From Actinomycetota bacterium (GTDB lineage Bacteria > Actinomycetota > AC-67), in the NCBI GenBank assembly GCA_041658565.1, contig JBAZZY010000001.1, forward strand, positions 62,001-126,000: a stretch of 64,000 nucleotides of DNA, read 5' to 3'. Shown piece by piece: positions 1 to 6,706 of the stretch; position 1 is the first letter of the stretch; every line of letters starts with the position of its first letter. The translations under genes were made by a program, and so were the position numbers. The notes beneath the pieces are model-generated. The model had not been told where the DNA came from, did not search any database, and saw nothing but the letters and a program-made list of their open reading frames with translations.

Positions 1-1
1 T

Positions 2-787
2 CCCGCCGGGGTCATCTGCGAGATCATGAACGCCGACGGGACGATGGCGCGCCTGCCGGAGCTTGAGACCGTCGCCGAGAGCCACGGGCTGAAGCTTATT
101 TCGATCGCCGACTTGATCGCCTACAGGCGCAAGCACGAAACGCTGGTCCGTCGCGAGGTCGACGCGGTCGCGTCGCTGCCGACGCGGTGGGGTGAATTCG
201 AGGCGATCGGCTTTGAGTCCTTCGACGGACGCCACCACCTGGCTTTGGTTTGTGGTGACATCGGTGATGGTGAGGGGGTCTTGACGCGCATGCACTCGGA
301 GTGCCTGACGGGTGACGTCTTCCACTCCTTGCGCTGCGATTGCGGAACGCAGGTGGAGGATGCGCTGGCGCAGATCGCCGAGGAGGGACGTGGGGCGCTG
401 GTGTATATCCGCGGCCACGAGGGGCGCGGGATCGGCCTGCTGCACAAGCTCAAGGCGTACCGCCTGCAGGAGGCAGGACACGATACGGTGGATGCGAACC
501 TTCAGTTGGGCTTTCCGCCGGACCCCCGTGACTACGGGGTGGGAGCGCAGATCCTGGTCGATCTCGGGATCCGCTCGATGCGTCTGCTGACGAACAACCC
601 GACGAAGCGCGCCGGATTGGAGGGCTACGGGCTCCACATCACTGAGCGAGTTTCACTGCAGACCCGGGCGACCGAGCACAACCTGCTGTACCTGCGCGCA
701 AAACGTGACCGGCTGGGTCACGACTTGGATCTGGATGAATTCGCTGCGATGGGAGAGCCCGTTGTCGGGACCGATGACTCAGTCTGA
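2..787 (+). CDS. ribBA: RibBA, C-terminal part (GTP cyclohydrolase II)
   Basis: Riboflavin biosynthesis. The gene is cut by the left edge; 261 codons remain. The first residues (PAGVICEIM) are the end of the 3,4-dihydroxy-2-butanone 4-phosphate synthase domain, so this is the bifunctional form. The rest is GTP cyclohydrolase II, which opens the GTP imidazole ring: the zinc cysteines are seen in SECLTGDVFHSLRCDCG, followed by RGHEGRGIG and NNPTKRAGLEGYG. The stop codon overlaps the next gene by 14 bases, so ribBA and ribH are translated as one unit. Identity is secure; the true start lies outside the window. Confidence 0.95.
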   Translation, partial: PAGVICEIMNADGTMARLPELETVAESHGLKLISIADLIAYRRKHETLVRREVDAVASLPTRWGEFEAIGFESFDGRHHLALVCGDIGDGEGVLTRMHSECLTGDVFHSLRCDCGTQVEDALAQIAEEGRGALVYIRGHEGRGIGLLHKLKAYRLQEAGHDTVDANLQLGFPPDPRDYGVGAQILVDLGIRSMRLLTNNPTKRAGLEGYGLHITERVSLQTRATEHNLLYLRAKRDRLGHDLDLDEFAAMGEPVVGTDDSV

Positions 788-1259
788 GCAGAGGCTCGAC
801 GCTTCCGGACTGCGTGTGGCGATCGTGGCCGCTCGTTTCCATACGGAGATCACCCAGCGGTTGGTGCTCGGGGCGCGCGAGTGTCTTGCGGAGCTTGGGG
901 CGACGGACGTCACGCTCGATTGGGTTCCCGGGGCCTTCGAACTCCCACTTGCAAGCCGGTTGCGGATCGAGGCCGGCGCCGACGCGATCGTCGCGCTGGG
1001 TTGCGTTGTGCGCGGCGAGACACCTCACTTTGAGTTCGTTGCCAGAGAGGCCGCGCGGGGCATCATGATTGCGTCGCTGGAGACCGGAGTGCCGGTGGCG
1101 TTTGGCGTGTTGACCACCGAAGACATGCCGCAGGCGGAGGCTCGCGCCGGCGGTGATCAGGGGAACAAGGGCCGAGATGCGGCGGCGACCGCAGTCGAGA
1201 TGGCCTTGCTGGCCCGGAACGTCGTGGCGGCCGGCGACGGTCACGGTCTGGTCTGCTAG
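774..1259 (+). CDS. ribH: 6,7-dimethyl-8-ribityllumazine synthase
   Basis: Condenses the ribityl-pyrimidine with the 4-carbon phosphate made by RibB, the step before riboflavin synthase. 161 residues, normal for the family. Family blocks seen: VPGAFELPLA, GCVVRGETPHFEFVA with the catalytic His, and PVAFGVLTTED followed by ARAGGDQGNKG. The ATG at 774 lies inside the end of ribBA, and the protein aligns from its first residues; a longer reading frame starting at 705 would add an implausible tail. The TAG stop is itself part of the next promoter's -10 hexamer. Confidence 0.95.
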   Translation: MTQSEQRLDASGLRVAIVAARFHTEITQRLVLGARECLAELGATDVTLDWVPGAFELPLASRLRIEAGADAIVALGCVVRGETPHFEFVAREAARGIMIASLETGVPVAFGVLTTEDMPQAEARAGGDQGNKGRDAAATAVEMALLARNVVAAGDGHGLVC

Positions 1260-1262
1260 CAT
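1257..1262 (+). promoter_or_regulatory. -10 hexamer of hisG (leaderless)
   Basis: TAGCAT, nine bases before the hisG ATG, so transcription should begin within about three bases of the start codon. The hexamer contains the ribH stop codon. No clear -35 was identified. Inferred from spacing. Confidence 0.5.
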
Positions 1263-1271
1263 CGCGCGGCT

Positions 1272-2147
1272 ATGCTGAAGCTTGTCGTTCCCAAAGGTTC
1301 GCTCGAAGCGCAAACTCTCGCGCTGCTTGATCAAGCCGATCTTGCGGTTCGCCGAGGGTCGGATCGCGACTATCACGGCTGGATTGAGGACCCTCGCATC
1401 GAGCGCGTGTCGATTCTGCGCCCACAGGAGATCCCGAGGTACGTCCAGGAGGGGTTCTTCGATCTGGGCATCACCGGGCAGGACTGGGTGAGTGAGACGG
1501 AGGCGGACGTCGATGTGCTCACCAAACTCAGCTACTCGGGGCGCGCCGGAGGTGTCGCCAAGATCGTGCTCGCGGTGCCGAACGACTCGGGAGTCGACAG
1601 TGCCGACGAGATGCCGCCGAACTCGCGGATCTCGACCGAGTACCCGACCATTACCCTGCGTGCGTTCGAAAAGCGCGGGATTCCGGTTCGGATCTTCCAG
1701 TCGTACGGCGCGACCGAGGCCAAGGTTCCGCAGATCGTAGATGCGGTGGTTGAGGTGACCGAGACCGGATCAACTCTTCGACGCAACGGATTGAAGATCA
1801 TTGAGACGCTCCTGGAGTCGCAAACGGTGCTGATCGCCAATCGCGAGGCAGTTGCGGACGCCGGCAAGCGACAGGCGATGAGGGACATCGAGATGCTTCT
1901 GCAGGGTGCGATGTCGGCCCGCGGACGTGTGTTGGTGAAGCTCAACGTGGGCGAGGCGGCTTTGCAGGACGTTTTAGACATCCTGCCGGCCATGAAGGCT
2001 CCTACGATCTCGAAGCTGGCGACTACGGATTCGTATGCAGTCGAGACGGTCGTGGACAAGTCGCGGATCAACATCTTGATCCCGCAGCTGAAGGAGCGCG
2101 GGGCCTCGGACATACTCGAGATCCCGCTCTCCAAGATCGTCCACTAG
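1272..2147 (+). CDS. hisG: ATP phosphoribosyltransferase, long form
   Basis: First committed step of histidine synthesis: joins ATP and PRPP. 291 residues, the length of the long (HisZ-independent) form with a C-terminal ACT-like regulatory domain, here from about residue 210, where histidine feedback normally acts. Start region MLKLVVPKGSLE and the GFFDLGITGQDW block are typical. The ATG is taken because a -10 hexamer lies just upstream and there is no Shine-Dalgarno, consistent with leaderless translation. No other his genes are adjacent, so hisG appears separated from the rest of the pathway. Confidence 0.95.
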   Translation: MLKLVVPKGSLEAQTLALLDQADLAVRRGSDRDYHGWIEDPRIERVSILRPQEIPRYVQEGFFDLGITGQDWVSETEADVDVLTKLSYSGRAGGVAKIVLAVPNDSGVDSADEMPPNSRISTEYPTITLRAFEKRGIPVRIFQSYGATEAKVPQIVDAVVEVTETGSTLRRNGLKIIETLLESQTVLIANREAVADAGKRQAMRDIEMLLQGAMSARGRVLVKLNVGEAALQDVLDILPAMKAPTISKLATTDSYAVETVVDKSRINILIPQLKERGASDILEIPLSKIVH

Positions 2148-2189
2148 ATCTCGACATCGCAGGTATCCGAGCCATAGCTTTTGAACTCC

Positions 2190-2213
2190 ACCCTTTCTGC
2201 TTTGAAAGGGTTT
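2190..2213 (+). terminator. Weak terminator after hisG
   Basis: An 8-bp perfect stem (ACCCTTTC / GAAAGGGT) with a 6-base loop, 42 bases after the hisG stop, followed only by a short T run. It probably separates hisG from the cold-shock gene. The rest of 2148-2291 holds no gene. Confidence 0.45.
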
Positions 2214-2291
2214 GTGGTACGCTCGCGCGCGCGCTCGTGTGTGGCGTGAGGTGTCCGCGTCAGACGACGCGGGTGTTCGGGAGGGGACGAC

Positions 2292-2492
2292 GTGGCAGAA
2301 GGTACGGTCAAGTGGTTCAGCAACGAGAAGGGCTTCGGCTTTATCTCGCGCCCAGACGGGGATGACGTTTTCGTGCATCACAGCGCCATCAGCATGGAGG
2401 GCTACCGCTCCCTGGCGGAAGGGCAGCGCGTCGAGTTTGACGTCGTCGATGGACCGAAGGGGCAGCAGGCCGCCAACGTCCGCGCGATCTGA
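2292..2492 (+). CDS. csp: Cold-shock domain protein (CspA family)
   Basis: 66-residue single-strand nucleic acid binding protein, an RNA chaperone of the OB-fold cold-shock family. Both RNP motifs are visible: KGFGFISRP (RNP1) and DVFVHHS (RNP2). GTG start at 2292, preceded by a GGGAGGGG-type Shine-Dalgarno at about 2279-2286. It is a single-gene unit between two hairpins. The start is fixed by the family N-terminus (MAEGTVKWF). Confidence 0.95.
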   Translation: MAEGTVKWFSNEKGFGFISRPDGDDVFVHHSAISMEGYRSLAEGQRVEFDVVDGPKGQQAANVRAI

Positions 2493-2521
2493 CCGCAACT
2501 CCAACGAACGGCCCGCTTACG

Positions 2522-2547
2522 CCACCCGGGTGTCGACACCTGGGTGG
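2522..2547 (+). terminator. Hairpin after csp, overlapping the infC promoter
   Basis: A 26-base nearly perfect palindrome (arms CCACCCGGGTGTC and GACACCTGGGTGG, one G-T wobble), followed by Gs rather than Ts. It may terminate csp, but the likely -35 of the infC promoter lies in its centre, so it could also be an operator. Role not settled. Confidence 0.4.
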
Positions 2548-2561
2548 GGGGGCCTTATACT
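2533..2561 (+). promoter_or_regulatory. infC operon promoter
   Basis: TCGACA (2533-2538), 17-base spacer, TATACT (2556-2561): close to a housekeeping sigma promoter. Transcription should start near 2568, giving an untranslated leader of about 150 bases before infC. Confidence 0.65.
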
Positions 2562-2663
2562 GCACCGGCGTGCCTGTGGCACGCCGAAGAAGGAGCAGGG
2601 ACTCCTCACCCTCCGGGGGAAGCGGAAACGCTCAGCCGGGTGGGTTGCGACGAGGTTAGTTCC

Positions 2664-2690
2664 GGACGCCTTCGGGCGTCCGTTCTTTTT
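2664..2690 (+). terminator. infC leader attenuator
   Basis: A 7-bp stem (GGACGCC / GGCGTCC) closed by a TTCG tetraloop and followed by G and TTCTTTTT. This is a textbook intrinsic terminator lying between the promoter and the infC coding region, so expression must depend on readthrough or antitermination. Attenuated leaders ahead of infC-rpmI-rplT are known in other bacteria (for example L20 control in Bacillus); the controlling factor here is not evident. Confidence 0.75.
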
Positions 2691-2718
2691 GTGGCGACGA
2701 TGATTGAGGTGATGCTGG

Positions 2719-3276
2719 ATCGCAAGTGAACCGCGGGTGAACGATCGCATCCGGGCCTCTGAGGTGCGGTTGGTGGGTCCGGATGGGAGCCAGGTCGGGA
2801 TTCTCGCCCTGCCGGATGCGCTGAGGATCGCGCGTGAGTTGGACCTCGATTTGGTTGAGGTGGCTCCGCAGGCACGGCCTCCGGTATGCCGCCTTTTGGA
2901 CTACGGCAAGTTCCGCTACGAGATGGCGGTGAAGGCCAAGGACGCAAAGCGCAAGCAGTCGTCCACGGTCCTCAAAGAGATGAAGATGCGGCCGAAGATC
3001 GACATCCACGACTACAACACGAAGAAGGGCCACATAGAGCGCTTCCTAGCGGGTGGGCACAAGGTAAAGGTCACCATCATGTTCCGGGGTAGAGAGATGG
3101 CCCACACCGAACTCGGAGGGAAGATCTTGACGCGGCTCGCGGAAGACTTGGCAGAGCTTGCGCACGTCGAGACGCCGTCGAAGCTTGACGGGCGGAACAT
3201 GACGACGGTGCTGTCGCCGAACAAGCGTGTGGCCAAACCGGCCGACAAGGGCGAGAAGAAAGACGGAGAACACTGA
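2719..3276 (+). CDS. infC: Translation initiation factor IF-3, apparent ATC start
   Basis: IF-3 binds the 30S subunit and checks the start codon. The protein shows the family N-domain, linker and C-domain, with a short charged tail. The first conventional start is GTG 2737, but it has no Shine-Dalgarno and would lose conserved residues. In frame upstream, ATC 2719 gives IASEPRVNDRIR, matching the usual IF-3 N-terminus (SxEPRVNxRIR), and GAGGTG at 2706-2711 lies seven bases before it. A stop codon sits at 2710, so no other upstream start fits well. IF-3 in Escherichia coli also starts at a non-standard codon (AUU), which IF-3 discriminates against to control its own level. Operon: infC-rpmI-rplT-SpoU. 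Confidence 0.9.
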   Translation: MASEPRVNDRIRASEVRLVGPDGSQVGILALPDALRIARELDLDLVEVAPQARPPVCRLLDYGKFRYEMAVKAKDAKRKQSSTVLKEMKMRPKIDIHDYNTKKGHIERFLAGGHKVKVTIMFRGREMAHTELGGKILTRLAEDLAELAHVETPSKLDGRNMTTVLSPNKRVAKPADKGEKKDGEH

Positions 3277-3277
3277 G

Positions 3278-3472
3278 ATGCCGAAGATGAAGACGCACCG
3301 CGCGGCGGCCAAGCGGCTCCGCGTTACCGGCAGTGGCAAGATCGTCCGCAAGAGGTCGAACTTCCGCCACATCCTCGAGAAGAAGTCGTCGAAGAGGAAG
3401 CGCCGTCTCGGGCGTATCGCGCTGGTCAACAAAGCCGATGTCCGACGTGCGCGTACGCTGCTGGGAGGCTGA
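3278..3472 (+). CDS. rpmI: Ribosomal protein L35 (bL35)
   Basis: 64 residues, very basic, with the family start MPKMKTHRAAAKR and a C-terminal KADVRRARTLLGG. Large-subunit protein. Starts one base after the infC stop, in the conserved infC-rpmI-rplT order. The ATG at 3278 is chosen from the family N-terminus; the reading frame is open further upstream but that part is the infC tail in another frame. Confidence 0.95.
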   Translation: MPKMKTHRAAAKRLRVTGSGKIVRKRSNFRHILEKKSSKRKRRLGRIALVNKADVRRARTLLGG

Positions 3473-3475
3473 GTC

Positions 3476-3853
3476 ATGCCACGCGTGAAGAGGAGTGTCA
3501 CAGGTCGCAAGAAGCGCCGGGCGGTTCTGGAGCGGGCTGCCGGCGCGCGCGGGTCGCGCGGGAGGCTGTATCGCCCTGCTCGCGAACAAGTTCTGCACTC
3601 GATGCGTTACGCCTACAACGACCGGCGCAAGCGCAAGGGCGACTTCCGGACGCTGTGGATCACCCGGATCAATGCCGCGGTTCGGGAGCACGGTATGTCC
3701 TACAGCAGGTTCATCAACGGGCTCAAGTTCGCCGAGGTTGATGTCGATCGCCGGGTGCTTTCGGACCTGGCTGTGCGCGATCCGGCCGCGTTTGGCGCCT
3801 TCGTCGAAGTGGCGCGCGCGGGCCTGGAGCGGGAGCGCCCGCAAGAAGCGTGA
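3476..3853 (+). CDS. rplT: Ribosomal protein L20 (bL20)
   Basis: 125 residues. Family start MPRVKRSVTGRKKRR, then YRPAREQVLHSMRYAYNDRRKRKGDFR and the globular C-domain (RFINGLKFAEVDVDRRVLSDLA). Essential for early 50S assembly; in several bacteria it also represses its own operon by binding the leader, so it is a candidate regulator of the attenuator upstream of infC (inference). Three bases separate it from rpmI. Confidence 0.97.
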   Translation: MPRVKRSVTGRKKRRAVLERAAGARGSRGRLYRPAREQVLHSMRYAYNDRRKRKGDFRTLWITRINAAVREHGMSYSRFINGLKFAEVDVDRRVLSDLAVRDPAAFGAFVEVARAGLERERPQEA

Positions 3854-4620
3854 TCTCAAGCGCGGGCAACCCGGTCATCGTGAGGGTTCGCCGTCTGCGC
3901 AAGCGTGAATGGCGGGAGCGCGCCTCGAGGGTGCTCGTCGAGGGCGCGCGTGCCCTCGAGGGCGCGATCCGGGCAGGCGTGACGATCGATGAGGTTTTCT
4001 ATACCTCGGTCGCCTCTGCGGGGCAGACTGAGTTGCTGGGTCGAGCCCGCGGTACCGGTGCCCGACTGCACGAGGTGACGCCCGGTGTGATGTCGCACCT
4101 GACGTCGGTCGCGACGGCCCCAGGACTCCTTGCCGTCGCGGAAATGCGATCGGTGCCTCTCGCGGCCCTGGGTCCGGAGCGATCTCCCGGCGTGCTGTTG
4201 GGCGACGTTCGTGACCCGGCGACCGTCGGTTCGATCCTGGCCAGCGCGGCGGCAACGGGGGCCCGGTGTGCACTGATTGCTGCGGGGACGGCCGACGTGT
4301 TTCAGCCGAGCGCTGTGCGCGCCGGCCAGGGCGCCCACTTCCACCTTGCGATTGTCCGAGGCGTAGCTCCGGGGGCGGGATCCGACCACATGCGCGCAAA
4401 CAACATCCGCGTGATCGAGCTGGTCGAGGACGGACCCGCTCCGTGGGATGTTGACCTGCGTGGACCCATCCTTCTTGCGGTCGGGGGAAGGGCGGGCGAA
4501 GGAGTTTCGGATATGAATCCGGACGCGCGCGTTGCGGTTCCAGCGCGCGCGGTGACCCCTTCGTTGTCGGCGCGCGCGGCGGTTGTGCTGTACGAATGGG
4601 TTCGACAGCGAGAGGCGTGA
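3850..4620 (+). CDS. SpoU/TrmH-type RNA methyltransferase, catalytic residues lost
   Basis: 256 residues; GTG start overlapping the rplT stop by four bases. The N-terminal substrate-binding part (LVEGARALEGAI) and the SPOUT knot (residues about 110-255) are recognisable: GDVRDPATVGSILASAAA, ADVFQPSAVRAGQGAHFHL, LLAVGGRAGEG and PSLSARAAVVLYEW. In active members these blocks read DPxNxGxxxRxA, GNExxG and SLNxxxA. Here the motif 1 Asn and Arg are T and A, the motif 2 Glu is lost and the motif 3 Asn is S. The fold and the position after rplT (as for tsnR in mycobacteria) are kept, so this is probably a non-catalytic RNA-binding relative or a very divergent enzyme. Confidence 0.75.
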   Translation: MISSAGNPVIVRVRRLRKREWRERASRVLVEGARALEGAIRAGVTIDEVFYTSVASAGQTELLGRARGTGARLHEVTPGVMSHLTSVATAPGLLAVAEMRSVPLAALGPERSPGVLLGDVRDPATVGSILASAAATGARCALIAAGTADVFQPSAVRAGQGAHFHLAIVRGVAPGAGSDHMRANNIRVIELVEDGPAPWDVDLRGPILLAVGGRAGEGVSDMNPDARVAVPARAVTPSLSARAAVVLYEWVRQREA

Positions 4621-5666
4621 TGGGCGAAGAGATCATCGAGCGGTTGCCCGACGGAGTTATTGTCGTGGACCGCGAACGGAAGATCGCGTTGATGAACGGC
4701 GCCGCGGAGCGGCTGACCGGCTGGGTTCGCGCCGAGGCGGTAGGGCGTTTCTACGGTGAAGTGCTCCGACTGCGTGACACCTCAGGCCGACTGGCTCACG
4801 AGCACGCAGATCCCTTCGAATGTGCGGGTCCCGTTTCGATGGGTTCGCCGGAGCGGGAGTTTCAGCTTCACCGGCGAGACGGCTCGAGCCGCTGGGTCGC
4901 TGTTCGCGCGCGCTACGCTCGGGACGACTTCGGGCGCGTGGTCGAAGTCGTCGTATCCGTGCGTGACGCGAACCGTCGGCACCGGCTCGAGCATTCTGCG
5001 TACGACCTTATTGCGACCCTTGCGCATGACTTGCGTTCGCCGTTGACCTCGGTGAAGGGGTTCACGTCGACGCTGGTTCGGAACTGGGATCGGTTCACCG
5101 AGGAGCAGAAACAGCACATGTTGCGCACGATCGACTGGGACGCCGACCGGATGAACCGTTTGCTCAGTGACCTCCTCGATCTTTCCCGTCTGGAGGCCGG
5201 GCGGCTGGAGTTAAAACGACAGTCGCTGGACGTCCCGGACCTGGCCAAGCGGGTGGTCGATCGAGCGTCGATGGATGTGAAGGCACACTCGATCACGACG
5301 GCATTCCCCGACGAGTTTCCCACCGTGACCGCCGATCCCGGGAAGATCGAGCAGGTGCTGGTGAACTTGGTCGAGAACGCGATCAAGCACGGGGATCCCG
5401 GGCCGATCGAGGTAAGCGGCGAGGTGGTGTCCGGGCGAATCATCGTGCGAGTGTCGGACTCCGGCCCCGGAATCGACGCGAAGCATGTGCCGTATGTGTT
5501 CACGAAGTTCTACCGTCGCGGGACGGGGGAGCGGCACTCCGGAACCGGTCTCGGGCTCTACATCTGCAAAGGGGTCATCGAGGCGCACGGGGGGGAGATC
5601 CGTATCGAACGGACGAACTCCGACGGCACTGTGTTCGCCTTTAGCCTGCCGAGGGAGGAGCAGTGA
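4620..5666 (+). CDS. Cytosolic PAS-domain histidine kinase
   Basis: 348 residues; ATG overlaps the previous stop (TGATG). No membrane segment or signal peptide, so it is soluble. Domains: PAS about 5-115; HisKA about 125-195 with phospho-acceptor His136 in TLAHDLRSPL; HATPase about 230-345 with N box (LVNLVENAIKH), G1 (DSGPGID), F box (FTKFYR) and G2 (GTGLGLYICKG), all intact. No response regulator is adjacent; the nearest is the stand-alone receiver at 13443-13823. It is translationally coupled to the methyltransferase upstream and to pheS downstream, an odd place for a sensor. Signal unknown. Confidence 0.88.
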   Translation: MGEEIIERLPDGVIVVDRERKIALMNGAAERLTGWVRAEAVGRFYGEVLRLRDTSGRLAHEHADPFECAGPVSMGSPEREFQLHRRDGSSRWVAVRARYARDDFGRVVEVVVSVRDANRRHRLEHSAYDLIATLAHDLRSPLTSVKGFTSTLVRNWDRFTEEQKQHMLRTIDWDADRMNRLLSDLLDLSRLEAGRLELKRQSLDVPDLAKRVVDRASMDVKAHSITTAFPDEFPTVTADPGKIEQVLVNLVENAIKHGDPGPIEVSGEVVSGRIIVRVSDSGPGIDAKHVPYVFTKFYRRGTGERHSGTGLGLYICKGVIEAHGGEIRIERTNSDGTVFAFSLPREEQ

Positions 5667-6706
5667 GCGAGGACTACGGGCGGACCATCGCAGCGGAGCT
5701 TGAGCGCGCACTGGGTGCTGCGTCTGCTGCACGCACGCTCGAGGAAGTTCGCGAGGTGCGAGTCCGGGCGCTCGGTCGGAAGGCTCCGATGTCGGCGATC
5801 AAGTCGGCGATGGGCGGTCTCTCGCCCGATGAGCGCCGCTCGATTGGCCGCTCCCTGAACGATGCGCGCGATTGCATCGAGGCGGCATTGGCGGGACGTG
5901 AAGCGGAGTTGGAGGCGGAGCGCGATGCGGCGCGCCTCCAGCGCGATCGCGTAGATGTGACATTGCCGGGCCGGTGCGCGCGCCCCGGGAGTTCGCATCC
6001 GCTGACGCAGATGACGGAGCGGATCGTCGACGTGTTTGTGGGCATGGGCTACTGGGTGGCTGAGGGGCCGGAGGTGGAAACGGACTGGTTCAACTTCCAG
6101 GCACTCAACATTCCGGAGGACCACCCGGCAAGGTCGATGCACGACACCCTGTACGTCGAAGGGACGGATCTGTTGCTGCGTACGCACACGTCGCCGGTGC
6201 AGATTCGCGCCATGCAGGCCCAAGCCGGACCACCGATCTACGTGATCGCCCCGGGGCGCGTGTTCCGGAGAGATGCCTTTGACTCGTCGCATTCACCGTG
6301 CTTCCATCAGGTCGAGGGGTTGGCGGTCGATCGTGGGATTTCGCTGGCGGACTTGAAGGGAACTTTGGCCGCGTTCGCGCGCGCCGTTTTCGGACCCGAA
6401 CAGCGCGTACGACTGCGGCCCTCGTACTTTCCGTTTACTGAGCCGTCCCTCGAGGTGGACGTCGTGTGCGTCAACTGCAACGGCGATGGGTGTTCGTCGT
6501 GCGGGCGCAGCGGGTGGATGGAAGTGCTTGGGGCAGGGATGGTCCATCCAAATGTGTTGCGGGCCGTTGGTTGGGATCCCGAGGAGGTCTCGGGATTCGC
6601 ATTCGGCATGGGCGTTGAACGCATCGCAATGACAGCCTGGGAGGTCTCGGACATCCGCAGCTTCTTCGACAATGATCAGCGTTTCCTTGGGGGGTTTGCG
6701 GGCTGA
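5663..6706 (+). CDS. pheS: Phenylalanine-tRNA ligase alpha subunit
   Basis: 347 residues. Class II aminoacyl-tRNA synthetase subunit that carries the active site of the (alpha-beta)2 enzyme. N-terminal coiled coil about 1-90; catalytic core with PGRVFRRDAFDSSHSPCFHQ (motif 2) and GFAFGMGVERIAM (motif 3). A cysteine cluster CVNCNGDGCSSCGRSGW precedes VLGAGMVHPNVL, as in many bacterial PheS. GTG start overlaps the kinase stop by four bases, and pheT overlaps its own stop by one base. Confidence 0.97.
   Translation: MSEDYGRTIAAELERALGAASAARTLEEVREVRVRALGRKAPMSAIKSAMGGLSPDERRSIGRSLNDARDCIEAALAGREAELEAERDAARLQRDRVDVTLPGRCARPGSSHPLTQMTERIVDVFVGMGYWVAEGPEVETDWFNFQALNIPEDHPARSMHDTLYVEGTDLLLRTHTSPVQIRAMQAQAGPPIYVIAPGRVFRRDAFDSSHSPCFHQVEGLAVDRGISLADLKGTLAAFARAVFGPEQRVRLRPSYFPFTEPSLEVDVVCVNCNGDGCSSCGRSGWMEVLGAGMVHPNVLRAVGWDPEEVSGFAFGMGVERIAMTAWEVSDIRSFFDNDQRFLGGFAG

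Noticed and set aside
2221..2236. GCGCGCGCGC run upstream of csp as a possible parS-like or Z-DNA regulatory site
   Set aside because: Such runs are common across this window, so there is no specific support.
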